Both the position numbers and the translations under genes were made by a program. Below the pieces are notes generated by a model. It saw nothing but the letters and a program-made list of their open reading frames with translations. It made no database searches and was not told the origin of the DNA. Shown piece after piece: positions 9,800 to 20,177 of a stretch of DNA of 64,000 nucleotides. This DNA is from Ideonella benzenivorans (GTDB taxonomy: Bacteria > Pseudomonadota > Gammaproteobacteria > Burkholderiales > Burkholderiaceae_C): NCBI RefSeq assembly GCF_020387415.1, contig NZ_JAGWCB010000014.1, forward strand, positions 22,681 to 86,680, read 5' to 3'. Positions within the stretch are counted from its first letter, which is position 1, and each line of letters starts with the position of its first letter.

Positions 9800-10237
9800 T
9801 CAGCGATAGACCAGCACCGGCACGCGGCAGTGCGTCAGCACCTTGCGGGTCTCACTGCCCAGCAGCCAGGCATCCAGACCATGGCGCCCGTGGGACGCCA
9901 TGAACACCAAATCGCATCCTAGGGACTCGGCGGCTTCGACGATCAGTTGCCAGGGCTGCTCGCCCTGCGCCATCTGCCAGGTGGCCTGCACGCCGGCGGC
10001 CTCCAGCACACGCTGGGCGGCATCCAGCGGCGGCTCGGGCAGCACCTCCGGCGCCGGGTCACGGGCCCAGACGGGCGTGGGGCGCACGCCACGGTAGAAC
10101 GGCAGCGCAGCCGACGCGACGTGGAACACCGTCACCCGCGCGCCGGTGGCACGGGCCCACTCGGCTGCAGCCGCCACAGCGCGCAGAGACAAGTCCGAGC
10201 CATCGGTCGGCACCAGGATGTGCTGAAACACGCTCAC
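9800..10237 (-). CDS. Universal stress protein, UspA family
   Basis: Small cytoplasmic stress protein of 145 residues with one Usp domain. It starts MSVFQHILVPTDGSDLS with a GTG at 10237 preceded by AAGGAAG. The nucleotide-binding signature is present as ASHGRHGLDAWLLGS near the C-terminus, in the common variant where the first Gly is Ala; ATP binding is therefore likely. It converges on the divergent TetR gene. Its upstream region (10312-10333) carries a copy of the site seen at the RND promoter, so it may be co-regulated with efflux. The specific role is unknown. Confidence 0.9.
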   Translation of the reverse strand: MSVFQHILVPTDGSDLSLRAVAAAAEWARATGARVTVFHVASAALPFYRGVRPTPVWARDPAPEVLPEPPLDAAQRVLEAAGVQATWQMAQGEQPWQLIVEAAESLGCDLVFMASHGRHGLDAWLLGSETRKVLTHCRVPVLVYR

Positions 10238-10311
10238 GTCGTCTTCCTTTCCCCACAGCGACTTCCCCGGGGCCCTTCGCTCCCGGCCGAATCAGACTGC
10301 CACTATAAATG

Positions 10312-10333
10312 AACTGTACCGTTCAGTATTGTT
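10312..10333. promoter_or_regulatory. TetR-type operator candidate 2, upstream of the universal stress gene
   Basis: Carries the dyad ACTGTAC-C-GTTCAGT followed by ATTGTT, 75-96 bases upstream of the stress protein start. It is identical at 19 of 22 positions to the site at the RND pump promoter. A TATAGT hexamer, read on the minus strand, lies immediately downstream and could be a -10 box, placing the dyad where a repressor would block the polymerase. Confidence 0.55.
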
Positions 10334-10341
10334 TTTGGCAC

Positions 10342-10369
10342 AAAAAAGCCGCTGGAATGCCAGCGGCTT
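10342..10369 (-). terminator. Intrinsic terminator of the nucleoside ABC importer operon
   Basis: Read on the minus strand, a perfect 10-bp stem (AAGCCGCTGG / CCAGCGGCTT) with a 4-base loop is followed directly by six T residues. It lies just after the BMP lipoprotein stop codon at 10388 and ends the long minus-strand run. Confidence 0.85.
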
Positions 10370-10387
10370 CGGTGGTCAGCGACCGGC

Positions 10388-11554
10388 TTACTTGGCGCCC
10401 GGCACCTTGCCTTCCACGCCCTTGACGTAGTACTTCACGCCGCCCAGGAAGGCGTCGTCAGCGACCTTGTCCTTCTCCAGCACCACCTTGCCGGTGTTGT
10501 CGGAGATCGGGCCCTTCCAGATCACGAAGCTGCCGTCCTTCAAGCCTTCCTTGATCTTGGCGACCTTGTCCTTGACCTCGGCCGGCACGTCGTCGGCGAT
10601 GGAGACCAGGTCCACCATGCCTTCCTTGACGCCCCACCAGGTCTGCTCGGTCTTCCAGGTGCCGGCCAGCATGTCCTTGGCGGCCTTCACGTAGTACGGT
10701 GTCCAGTTGATGATGGACGAAGCCAGGTGGGCCTTCGGACCGTAGGACTTCATGTCGCTGTCCCAGCCGAAGGCGCGCTTGCCCTTCTCTTCCGCGGTCT
10801 TCAACACGGCGGGCGAGTCGGTGTTCTGCATCAGGATGTCGGCGCCGCCGTTGATCAAGGCGGTGGCGGCTTCGGTTTCCTTGGGCGGATCGAACCACTG
10901 GTTGACCCAGACCACCTTGGTCTTGACCTTCGGGTTCACGCTCTGGGCGCCCAGGGTGAAGCTGTCGATGTTGCGGATCACCTCGGGGATGGGCACCGAA
11001 CCGACCACGCCCAGCACGTTGGACTTGGTCATCGAGCCGGCGATCACGCCCGCCAGGTAGGCACCTTCGTAGGTGCGGGCGTCGTAAGTGCGCAGGTTGT
11101 CAGCGGTCTTGTAGCCGGTGGCGTGCTCGAACTTGACGTCCTTGTGGTCGGCCGCGACCTTCAGCATCGGCTCCATGTAGCCGAAGGAGGTGCCGAAGAT
11201 GATCTTGTTGCCCTGGGCGGCCAGGTCGTTGAAGACGCGCTCGGCGTCCGCGCCTTCGGGCACGTTCTCAACAAAGGTCGTCTGGACCTTGTCGCCCAAT
11301 TCCGCCTCCAGCGCCTTGCGGGCGCTGTCGTGGGCGAAGGTCCAACCCCCGTCGCCGACCGGGCCGATGTAGGTGAAGGCGATCTTCAACGGCTCGGCCT
11401 TGGCTTCGGCCGAAGCGGCAGCGGAAGCAGGCTCGGCAGCCGCCGGTGCCGCTTCTTCCTTCTTGCCACATCCCACGAGGGCAGCGGTGGCCGCCAGCGT
11501 GGTCCAGCCGGCCAGCTTGAGCAGGCGGCGCTTCGAGGTCACGTTGTGATTCAT
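10388..11554 (-). CDS. BMP-family substrate-binding lipoprotein of a nucleoside/purine ABC importer
   Basis: Periplasmic binding protein, 388 residues, of the BmpA/PnrA family whose characterised members bind purine nucleosides. The signal region contains SKRRLLKLAG (Tat-like twin arginine) and the lipobox ALVGC (Cys29), followed by an Ala/Glu-rich linker. The domain begins LKIAFTYIGPVGDGGWTFAHDSARKALE and includes NIDSFTLGAQSVNP, typical of the family. GGAG sits five bases before the ATG. It is the last gene of the ATPase-permease-permease-binding protein operon. Being beside guanine deaminase and xanthine dehydrogenase genes, it most likely binds a purine nucleoside or base; the exact ligand is inference. 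Confidence 0.9.
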   Translation of the reverse strand: MNHNVTSKRRLLKLAGWTTLAATAALVGCGKKEEAAPAAAEPASAAASAEAKAEPLKIAFTYIGPVGDGGWTFAHDSARKALEAELGDKVQTTFVENVPEGADAERVFNDLAAQGNKIIFGTSFGYMEPMLKVAADHKDVKFEHATGYKTADNLRTYDARTYEGAYLAGVIAGSMTKSNVLGVVGSVPIPEVIRNIDSFTLGAQSVNPKVKTKVVWVNQWFDPPKETEAATALINGGADILMQNTDSPAVLKTAEEKGKRAFGWDSDMKSYGPKAHLASSIINWTPYYVKAAKDMLAGTWKTEQTWWGVKEGMVDLVSIADDVPAEVKDKVAKIKEGLKDGSFVIWKGPISDNTGKVVLEKDKVADDAFLGGVKYYVKGVEGKVPGAK

Positions 11555-11591
11555 GAATTCTCCATGGAGGAACTGCGAAGGAAACGAGGCG

Positions 11592-12512
11592 TCACTGCCC
11601 CGGTGAGAAAGGTTTGCCCAGCGAGGCCGGCATGTTGACCCGGATCCAGGTTGGGTTGCGCGAGATCAGCACCAGCACCAAGATGGTGGCCAGGTAGGGC
11701 AGCATGGTCAGCCACTGGCTGGGCAGTTGCACGCCCTCGCCCTGCAGGTAGAACTGCAGCATGGTGACCCCGCCGAACAGGTAGGCGCCCACCAGCACGC
11801 GGGCCGGCCGCCAGGTGGCGAAGGTGGTCAGGGCCAGCGCAATCCAGCCGCGGCCGGAGACCATGCCCTCCACCCACAGCGGGGTGTAGATCACGGACAG
11901 ATAGGCTCCCGCCACGCCGCACAGCGCGCCGCCCACCACCACCGCCAGCAGACGGATGCGGCGCACCGGATAACCCAGCGCATGGGCCGACTCGGGCGAC
12001 TCGCCCACCGCCCGCAGGATCAGGCCGGCGCGCGAACGGTAGAGGAACCAGGCCAGAAAGATCGCCAGCGCGATGGTCAGGTAGACCAGCGGGTGGTGGC
12101 GGAACAGGGCCGGGCCGACGAAGGGCAGGTCGCTCAGGCCCGGGATGTGCAGCTTGAAGCGCTCGCTCAGCCGGGCCTGGGTGAAGCCGGTGCCGACGAA
12201 GGCCGAGAAGCCAGTACCGAACATGCTCAACGCCAGGCCGGTGGCGTACTGGTTGGTGTTCAGCCAGATCACCAGCACGCCGAAGATGGCGGCCAGCAGC
12301 GCCCCGGCGCCCGCACCGGCGGCGAAGGCCGCCACATCCGAGCCGGTGTGCACCGCGGTGGCGAAGCCGGCGATCGCGGCCACCAGCATCAGGCCCTCGG
12401 CGCCGAGGTTGATGATGCCCGAGCGTTCGTTGATCAACAGGCCCAGGCCGGCCAGGGCCAGGGCGGTACCCGCGTTCAGCGTGGCCGCCAGCAGCAATGC
12501 GAATTCGTTCAT
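11592..12512 (-). CDS. Nucleoside ABC importer permease 2 (NupQ/YufQ-like, BPD_transp_2)
   Basis: Inner-membrane subunit of 306 residues with about eight hydrophobic helices. The N-terminal stretch LNAGTALALAGLGLLINERSG and NLGAEGLMLVAAIAGF is the family signature of BMP-linked permeases. Its ATG overlaps the stop of the preceding permease by four bases (ATGA), so the two are translationally coupled. It pairs with the permease at 12509-13576 to form the heterodimeric channel. Confidence 0.92.
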   Translation of the reverse strand: MNEFALLLAATLNAGTALALAGLGLLINERSGIINLGAEGLMLVAAIAGFATAVHTGSDVAAFAAGAGAGALLAAIFGVLVIWLNTNQYATGLALSMFGTGFSAFVGTGFTQARLSERFKLHIPGLSDLPFVGPALFRHHPLVYLTIALAIFLAWFLYRSRAGLILRAVGESPESAHALGYPVRRIRLLAVVVGGALCGVAGAYLSVIYTPLWVEGMVSGRGWIALALTTFATWRPARVLVGAYLFGGVTMLQFYLQGEGVQLPSQWLTMLPYLATILVLVLISRNPTWIRVNMPASLGKPFSPGQ

Positions 12513-13576
12513 GCCCGCTCCCCCGTGACACGCCGGATGCGGTAGTTGATGAGGGTGTCACAGGCCAGCAGCGCGAACAGCAGCAGGCCCTGGAACACGC
12601 CGGTCAGCGCCTTGGGCATGCCCAGCCGGCTCTGCGCCAGCTCGCCGCCGATGTAGAACATGCTCATCAGGATCGAAGAAAACACGATGCCCACCGGGTG
12701 CAGACGCCCCACGTAGGCCACGATGATGGCCGCAAAGCCATAGCCCACCGGCACATACGGTGTGAGCTGCCCCAGCGGACCGGCAGCTTCCATCGCCCCG
12801 GCCAGGCCGGCCATGCCGCCGGAGATCAGCAGCGCCGACCACAGCGCGGCGCTGGAGGAGAAACCGGCATAGCGCGCGGCTGCCGGCGCCAGCCCGCCCA
12901 CCTGCAGCGCAAAGCCGCGGCGGGTGCGGAACAGAAACACCCAGGCCCCTGCCACCGCCACCAGGGCGATCAGCACCCCGATGTTGGCCCGCAGGCCGTC
13001 GATCAGGCGGGGCATCTTGGTGGACGCGGCGAACACCACCGTCTGCGGGAAGTTGTAGCCGTCCGGGTCCTTCCAGGGCCCGTAGACCAACCAGTTGAGC
13101 ACCTGCACCGCGACGTACACCAGCATCAGCGTGACCAGGATCTCACTGGCATTGAACTTGTCGCGCAACCAGGCGGCGATCGCGGCCCAGGCCATGCCGC
13201 CCAGCACGCCGGCCAGCAGGATGGGCACGATGATCCAGCGCGAAGTGTCGGGCCCGGCCTGCATGGCCACCCAGCCGCCGGCCAGCGCACCCAGCACGTA
13301 CTGGCCTTCGGCGCCGATGTTCCAGACATTGGAGCGGAAGCACACCGCCAACCCCAGGCCGATCAACACCAGCGGCACCGCCTTCACGCTCAGCTCGGAG
13401 AGCGCATAGGCGCTCTTGAGCGGCTCGACGAAGAAGGCCTGCAGGCCCTTGGCCGGATCCTTGCCCAAGGCCCAGAACAGGAACACCCCGATCACCACCG
13501 TGATGGCCAGCGCCAGCAGCGGCGAGGCCAGGGACATCCATTTCGACGGCTGCGGCCGCGCTTCAAGCTTCAGCAT
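12509..13576 (-). CDS. Nucleoside ABC importer permease 1 (NupP/YufP-like, BPD_transp_2)
   Basis: Inner-membrane subunit of 355 residues with about nine hydrophobic helices. FRSNVWNIGAEGQYVLGALAGGWVAMQ is the conserved region shared with other nucleoside importers. It overlaps the upstream ATPase gene by 14 bases and the downstream permease gene by four. The overlap pattern argues that all subunits are made from one transcript in fixed proportion. Confidence 0.92.
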   Translation of the reverse strand: MLKLEARPQPSKWMSLASPLLALAITVVIGVFLFWALGKDPAKGLQAFFVEPLKSAYALSELSVKAVPLVLIGLGLAVCFRSNVWNIGAEGQYVLGALAGGWVAMQAGPDTSRWIIVPILLAGVLGGMAWAAIAAWLRDKFNASEILVTLMLVYVAVQVLNWLVYGPWKDPDGYNFPQTVVFAASTKMPRLIDGLRANIGVLIALVAVAGAWVFLFRTRRGFALQVGGLAPAAARYAGFSSSAALWSALLISGGMAGLAGAMEAAGPLGQLTPYVPVGYGFAAIIVAYVGRLHPVGIVFSSILMSMFYIGGELAQSRLGMPKALTGVFQGLLLFALLACDTLINYRIRRVTGERA

Positions 13577-15098
13577 GGGTGCCTTCCCACAGTCCCGACA
13601 TCCATTCGCCGATCATTTCCCGTGTCGCGTCCGCCGTGGGCACCGACGGGGAGAGCTTCCCCTGCGCGATGACCACCAGCCGGTCGCTGATTTCAAACAA
13701 TTCGTCGAGTTCCTCGCTGACCACCAGCAAGGCACAGCCGGCATCGCGCAGCGCCAGCAACTCGCCGCGGATCTGTGCCGCGGCGCCCACATCCACGCCC
13801 CAGGTCGGCTGCGAGACGATCAACAGCCGGGGCTGGGCGTCGATCTCGCGCCCGACGATGAACTTCTGCAGGTTGCCGCCCGACAGCGAACGCGCCGGGG
13901 CATCTGGGCCGCCGGCCTTCACATGGAAGCGCGCGATCAGGTCGGCGGCCATCTTGCGGGTGGCGGCCAGGTCGAGCCAGCCGCCCGGCCCCACCGCCTC
14001 CTTGCGGGTGAGCAAGGTGTTCTGGGCCAGCGACAGGGTGGGCACGGCGCCTCGCCCCAAGCGCTCCTCGGGCACGAAGTGCAGGCCCTGGGAGCGTCGC
14101 GTGGCGGGCGAGGCCGCCGCGATGTCCTGTCCGAACAGCGCGACCGAGCCGGCCGGCGCACGCCGATCTTCGCCGGACAAGGCCGCCATCAATTCCTGTT
14201 GGCCGTTGCCGGACACCCCGGCCACGCCCACGATCTCGCCCGCCCGCACGGTCAGGCCAATGTCTTTCAGGGTCACACCGAAGGGATCGAGCTGTGGCAG
14301 CGACAGCCCTTGCACCGACAGCGCCACGGCTCCGGCCTTGGACGGTCGGTGGGTCAGCGCCGGTGGTTCCGCGCCGATCATCAGCCGGGACAGGCTGGCA
14401 TTGGTTTCCTGGCTGGGGTCCACCTCGCCGGTCACCTTGCCACCGCGCAACACGGTGCAGTGGTGGCACAGCGCACGGATCTCGTCGAGCTTGTGGCTGA
14501 TGTAGAGGATGGAGCAGCCCTCGTCGCTGAGCTTGCGCAGCGTGACGAACAGCTTCTCGACCGCCTGCGGCGTCAGCACCGAGGTCGGTTCATCCAGAAT
14601 CAACAATTGCGGGTTGGTCAGCAGCGCCCGCACGATTTCGACCCGCTGACGCTCGCCCACGCTCAGCGTGTGCACCGGTCGCAGCGGGTCCACTTCCAGC
14701 CCATAGCCGGCCGCCACCTCGCGGATGCGTTCGACCACCTCGGCCAGCGGCTGGCTCTTGTCCAGGCCCAGCCAGACGTTCTCGGCCGCGGTCAGCGTGT
14801 CGAACAGCGAGAAGTGCTGGTAGACCATGCTGATGCCCAGCGCACGCGCCTGGGCCGGGCTGGCGACCTCAACCTGCCGGCCGTTCCAGACCATCTCGCC
14901 CTCGTCCGGCTGGACCGCGCCATAGATGATCTTCATCAGCGTGGACTTTCCCGCGCCGTTCTCGCCCAGCACCGCGTGGATCTGGCCGGGCGCCACCTTC
15001 AGATGGATGTCGTCATTGGCCCGCACCGCAGGGTACTGCTTGCTGATGCCGGAGAGTTCGAGTCGGAGCATGGCTGGAAGAGGTCGGGTGGCGAGCAT
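13563..15098 (-). CDS. Nucleoside ABC importer ATPase with two nucleotide-binding domains (NupO/YufO-like)
   Basis: Cytoplasmic energy-coupling subunit, 511 residues, with duplicated ABC domains as usual for the RbsA/YufO class. The first domain has the Walker A GENGAGKST and the signature LSVGERQRVEIVRALL with LLILDEPTSVLTP. In the second domain GVSGNGQQELMAAL stands in for Walker A (degenerate, no GKS/T), and the signature is LSGGNLQKFIVGREI. This asymmetry is normal for the family. The start at 15098 has GGAGGG five bases upstream; an internal ATG at 15071 is less well served. It is the first gene of the importer operon. Confidence 0.93.
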   Translation of the reverse strand: MLATRPLPAMLRLELSGISKQYPAVRANDDIHLKVAPGQIHAVLGENGAGKSTLMKIIYGAVQPDEGEMVWNGRQVEVASPAQARALGISMVYQHFSLFDTLTAAENVWLGLDKSQPLAEVVERIREVAAGYGLEVDPLRPVHTLSVGERQRVEIVRALLTNPQLLILDEPTSVLTPQAVEKLFVTLRKLSDEGCSILYISHKLDEIRALCHHCTVLRGGKVTGEVDPSQETNASLSRLMIGAEPPALTHRPSKAGAVALSVQGLSLPQLDPFGVTLKDIGLTVRAGEIVGVAGVSGNGQQELMAALSGEDRRAPAGSVALFGQDIAAASPATRRSQGLHFVPEERLGRGAVPTLSLAQNTLLTRKEAVGPGGWLDLAATRKMAADLIARFHVKAGGPDAPARSLSGGNLQKFIVGREIDAQPRLLIVSQPTWGVDVGAAAQIRGELLALRDAGCALLVVSEELDELFEISDRLVVIAQGKLSPSVPTADATREMIGEWMSGLWEGTHAEA

Positions 15099-15178
15099 TT
15101 TGCCCTCCAGGCCTGCCCCTGTGTCAGGCCCCCCGTGGAGGGGGAAGGGCCGATGCGGACGCCCGCACCGGCCATGCA

Positions 15179-15196
15179 GCCGGGCGGATGCCCGGC
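15179..15196 (-). terminator. Hairpin after the Tsx-like gene (possible attenuator)
   Basis: A perfect 7-bp stem GCCGGGC/GCCCGGC with a 4-base loop, 11 bases downstream of the Tsx-like stop codon on the minus strand. There is no T tract, so it may act as an mRNA-end stabiliser or partial terminator between the channel gene and the importer operon rather than as a strong stop. Confidence 0.35.
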
Positions 15197-15206
15197 TTCA
15201 GCGCGA

Positions 15207-16070
15207 TCAGAAGTGGTATTCCGCGCGGATCATCGGGGTCTTGGCGAAGGCGCCATCCCCCGCAGCACCCTTGTACGAGTTGCCGAACTTGTTCTTCCAG
15301 TACTGGTACTCGATGCCGAGCTTGAACTTCTTGGGCGTGTTCCACAGCGTGCCCACGTCGTACATCAGCTGCATGTCGATGTTGGTTTCGGGCGCGGTCT
15401 GCACACCGAACTCGTTCTTGCCCTTGGCCACGATGAAGTTGGCGAAGCCTTCGAAGGAGATCGGCAGGCCCACCGGCACCGGGATCGACCAGGCCGCCGT
15501 CAGCATCGGGTGCGCGTCATAGCTGTAGCGCGGCGTGCTGGTGCTGCTGAATTCATTGGTCGGCGCATTGCTTTCCCACAGTTGCAGCAGGCTGACATTC
15601 AGGAAGCCCGGCACGTCGAACATGAAGGTGGGGCCGGCCACCAGCATGCGCTTCTTCGAGTTGTAGCCGGCGTCGTCCTTGGTGTTCCAGTCAAAGCCGG
15701 CGGTGAAGCCAACGTTCTTCACGACGCTGAAGCTCAGGTCCTTGCCGGTGACCTTGGCCAGGTCCAGCGTGTGGCGGTAGACCACATAGGCTTCCTGCGC
15801 GCCGTTGTGCGAGCCGGGCGACGCGGGATCGTCCTTGTTCGACATCAGCAGGTCGACGTTGAAGAAGTTGGTGCCGTAGCTGTAGCCGCTGACGTGGTTC
15901 AGGTTGAAGATGTTCTTGTGGATGTCGTTCGGATTCAGCGTGTTGAACGGCTCGGCGAACTTGCTGCCGTAGCGGTAGCCAATCGAGGTATCGCTCCAGT
16001 CGGCGGCTTGCGAAGCCATCGAGACGACCGCCAGCGAGGCGGCCAGGGCGATGCGGGAAAGTGACTGCAT
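15207..16070 (-). CDS. Tsx/OmpK-like outer-membrane nucleoside channel
   Basis: Predicted 12-stranded outer-membrane barrel, 287 residues from ATG 16070. The frame is open to a TTG at 16139, but 16070 starts a clean Sec signal peptide (MQSLSRIALAASLAVVSMASQA, cleaved before ADWSD). Amphipathic strands and the C-terminal Phe (RAEYHF) are typical of barrel proteins, and WSDTSIGYRYG near the mature N-terminus is typical of the Tsx/OmpK family. Tsx channels pass nucleosides across the outer membrane. Its place between guanine deaminase and the nucleoside ABC importer supports that role. Ligand choice is inferred from context. Confidence 0.8.
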   Translation of the reverse strand: MQSLSRIALAASLAVVSMASQAADWSDTSIGYRYGSKFAEPFNTLNPNDIHKNIFNLNHVSGYSYGTNFFNVDLLMSNKDDPASPGSHNGAQEAYVVYRHTLDLAKVTGKDLSFSVVKNVGFTAGFDWNTKDDAGYNSKKRMLVAGPTFMFDVPGFLNVSLLQLWESNAPTNEFSSTSTPRYSYDAHPMLTAAWSIPVPVGLPISFEGFANFIVAKGKNEFGVQTAPETNIDMQLMYDVGTLWNTPKKFKLGIEYQYWKNKFGNSYKGAAGDGAFAKTPMIRAEYHF

Positions 16071-16172
16071 GGAGTGTGTCCTATCGTCGTTGTGAATGAA
16101 GAGAGAAGGGAAGGAAGGGAAGCAGATGTTGAAATTCAACAGAAGAAACAGCGCGCAAATTTCGTACCAAGT

Positions 16173-17510
16173 TCAGACTGGCTCACCGAGCGATCCAGGG
16201 CGGCGGTGACGCAGCTGGCCCGCCACATAGCTGGCCACCAGATTGCGGTCATCACCCTGGGTCATCCAGGCAAACGCACGGGCATGCAGGCTTTGCGCCG
16301 GCAGTGGCGAGACCGCCCCCCGCGCCACCGCATCCCGGTGTCGGGCCACCGGACCGACCGCCCAGTCCCACACCGCCAGGTCGGCCATGCAGCCCGCCTC
16401 CAGGCGGCCCAGCTCATGGTCCAGATGCAGCGCCTGCGCTGCGCCCAGCGTGGCGGCATGCAGGGCCGACCAGGCCGTCAGGCGAGTACCCCGCAGGGCT
16501 TGCACCTTGTAGGCCTCGGCCAGCGTGCGCAGCATCGACAGGCTGGTGCCGCCGCCAACGTCCGTGGCCATCGACACGCCGTGCCCCAGGGCACGGGCCG
16601 CTTGCCAATCGAACAGACCGCTGCCCAGGAACAGGTTGCTGGTGGGACAGAAGGCAATGTGCGCCCCGGTCTCGTGCAGCAGCGCCCGGTCGGCCTCGTC
16701 CAGCCAGATGCCGTGCGCCAACACGGCACGCTCGTTCAACAGGCCATGGCGGTGGTAGACATCGAGGTAGCTGCGTGCCTCGGGGAACAGCTCGCGCACC
16801 CAGCGCACCTCGTCGGTGTTCTCGCCCACATGGGTCTGCATGTAGAGCCCCGCGTGGCGCTGCAGCAGCCGGCCCGCCATGGCCAGTTGCGCCGGCGTGC
16901 TGGTGATGGCAAAGCGCACCGTCACCGCGAAGGCATTGCGCCCCTGGCCATGCCAGCGGGCGATCTGCGCCTCGCAATCGCGCTCCGCCCCGGCCACGTC
17001 ATCGCGCAGACCGGCCGGCGCGTGTCGGTCCATCAGCACCTTGCCGCTGATGAGGCGCATGCCGCGTTGCGCGGCCGCCTCGAACAAGGCGTCAGCCGAC
17101 ACTGCATGCACCGTCGGGAACACCACCGCTGCGGTCGTGCCCTGGGCCAGCAGGGCATCCAGGAACAGCGCTGCCCCTGCATGGGCCACGGCCGGATCGG
17201 CAAAACGCTGTTCGGCCGGGAAGGTGTAGGTGTCCAACCAGTCGAGCAGCGTGGTCCCGTAGCTCGCGATCACGTCCAGCTGCGGGCAGTGCACATGGGT
17301 GTCGATGAAGCCAGGCAGGATCAGGCGGCCGGCATGCACCTCACGCGGCCAGTCCTCGCCCGGTGCCTGGGGCTGCACCGCGACGATGCGGCCGTCTTCG
17401 ATCAACAGCCAGTGGTCGGGCCGAAAGCGCACCGCCGGACTGTCCACATCGTCCAGGCCCGGCAGGCCGGTGAAATCCAGCAGGTCACCCTGCAATGCCA
17501 GCCGACTCAT
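16173..17510 (-). CDS. guaD: Guanine deaminase
   Basis: Zinc hydrolase converting guanine to xanthine and ammonia, 445 residues, of the amidohydrolase superfamily. Metal and catalytic motifs are all present: the HxH metal site in FIDTHVHCPQLD, AHGIWLDEAD with a metal His, FCPTSNLFLGSG (guanine-deaminase hallmark) and the metal Asp in MATDVGGGTS. The start codon overlaps the LysR stop as ATGA, so the two genes are co-translated. Xanthine made here is the substrate of XdhAB encoded just across the divergent promoter. Confidence 0.95.
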   Translation of the reverse strand: MSRLALQGDLLDFTGLPGLDDVDSPAVRFRPDHWLLIEDGRIVAVQPQAPGEDWPREVHAGRLILPGFIDTHVHCPQLDVIASYGTTLLDWLDTYTFPAEQRFADPAVAHAGAALFLDALLAQGTTAAVVFPTVHAVSADALFEAAAQRGMRLISGKVLMDRHAPAGLRDDVAGAERDCEAQIARWHGQGRNAFAVTVRFAITSTPAQLAMAGRLLQRHAGLYMQTHVGENTDEVRWVRELFPEARSYLDVYHRHGLLNERAVLAHGIWLDEADRALLHETGAHIAFCPTSNLFLGSGLFDWQAARALGHGVSMATDVGGGTSLSMLRTLAEAYKVQALRGTRLTAWSALHAATLGAAQALHLDHELGRLEAGCMADLAVWDWAVGPVARHRDAVARGAVSPLPAQSLHARAFAWMTQGDDRNLVASYVAGQLRHRRPGSLGEPV

Positions 17511-18511
17511 GCGGGGGTCACCTTTCGTGGGGCAGACTCATCGTCGCGGCTGCGTGCGGGCTGGGGTTTCTCCCCCAGTGCCCGCGCCGTGTCGCGCACC
17601 TGCTCACGCAGCCAGCGCTGAGCGGCCGAAGCGTGGGTGCGGTCATGCCAAAGCTGGTAATAGGCCATGGCCGGGAAGGCCACCGGGCAGCGCACGATGC
17701 GCACCGGGAAGCGGCCCAGCTGCCGTTCGCAGAACTGGCGCCCCGTGGTCAGCACCAGCCGCGTCTGGGCCACCATCAGGGGCGCCAGGCTGAAATGGGA
17801 GCAACGCACCGCGATGCGGCGCTCCAGCCCCTGCAGGGCCAGAAAATCGTCGATCACGCCGCGGGCGCCGGGGTGCATGGGCGTGGGCGCGATGTGGTCG
17901 CTGTCCAGGTAACGGGCCGCCGTCCACTGGCGCGGGTTCTTCACCGCCGGGTGATCCTCCCCCACCAGGCAGACCACCTCGTCGGTCATCAGGCGCCCCA
18001 GGTGCAGTTCCTCGGGCGGCTGCAGCCAGTTGCCGACCACCAGGTCCACCTCGCCGGTGGCCAGCTTGCGGCGGTAGTCCGAATCGGCCGACAGCGGGTG
18101 CAACGCCACCTTCAGGCGCGGGGCCAGGGTGTGCAGGCGCGCCACCAGGTTGGGCAGGAATTGCGGGTTCAGGTAATCGGTGGCGGCGATGTTGACCTGC
18201 CCGTCGGCCTCGGCCGGCTCGAAGTCCCGACCGACCCGCGCCGGGCCGAACAAGGTGTCCGCCTCCTTCAACAAGCGCTCTGCCGGTGCCAAAAGCCCCA
18301 AAGCGGCCTCCGTCGGCACCAAACCAGTGCCAGCACGCACCAACAGGGCGTCCCCCGTCAGCACCCGCAGCCGCTTGAGCTGGGCGCTGATCTGGGGTTG
18401 CGTGCTGCCCAGGCGCAGGGCAGCCCGCGACACGCTGCGTTCAGTGAGCACGGTGTGGAGGACCTTGACGAGATGGAGGTCGATGTTGGCAAAGGAAAGC
18501 GCCGACGTCAT
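17507..18511 (-). CDS. LysR family regulator between guaD and xdhABC
   Basis: DNA-binding regulator of 334 residues from ATG 18511 (MTSALSFANIDLHLVKVLHTV); an ATG at 18523 would add four residues and cannot be excluded. The much longer open frame upstream is antisense to xdhA and xdhB. The winged helix-turn-helix (about 10-68) reads SVSRAALRLGSTQPQISAQLKRLR, and the rest (about 95-310) is the LysR substrate-binding fold (GQVNIAATDYLNPQFLP). It is divergent from xdhA and overlaps guaD, so it probably controls both, with a purine or its breakdown product as coinducer. That ligand is inference. Confidence 0.88.
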   Translation of the reverse strand: MTSALSFANIDLHLVKVLHTVLTERSVSRAALRLGSTQPQISAQLKRLRVLTGDALLVRAGTGLVPTEAALGLLAPAERLLKEADTLFGPARVGRDFEPAEADGQVNIAATDYLNPQFLPNLVARLHTLAPRLKVALHPLSADSDYRRKLATGEVDLVVGNWLQPPEELHLGRLMTDEVVCLVGEDHPAVKNPRQWTAARYLDSDHIAPTPMHPGARGVIDDFLALQGLERRIAVRCSHFSLAPLMVAQTRLVLTTGRQFCERQLGRFPVRIVRCPVAFPAMAYYQLWHDRTHASAAQRWLREQVRDTARALGEKPQPARSRDDESAPRKVTPA

Positions 18512-18631
18512 ACGGCACGCCATATGCAACTCATGGGCCAGCCCGTATTTTGGGCGGGGCAGAACCGGAGTAACTTCCCGCCCTGCCCCATGAGGCCAGC
18601 CCGGCTGCCCTCTTGAACACGATTGCGAGAC
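18512..18631. promoter_or_regulatory. Divergent lysR/xdhA promoter region
   Basis: A 120-bp gap with a short dyad CAT-N9-ATG at its left end and a relatively AT-rich GTATTTTG patch. It must hold the promoters of lysR-guaD and of xdhABC and the likely LysR binding sites. I could not pick a convincing -35/-10 pair. Confidence 0.5.
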
Positions 18632-20167
<1,536 letters not shown>

Positions 20168-20177
20168 AGGAGTGGCC

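Noticed and set aside
16071..16172. Purine riboswitch upstream of the Tsx-like gene, or in other purine-gene leaders
   Set aside because: No three-way-junction purine aptamer core or pairing pattern was visible in this leader or in those of xdhA, guaD, uraH or the importer; control seems to be by proteins.
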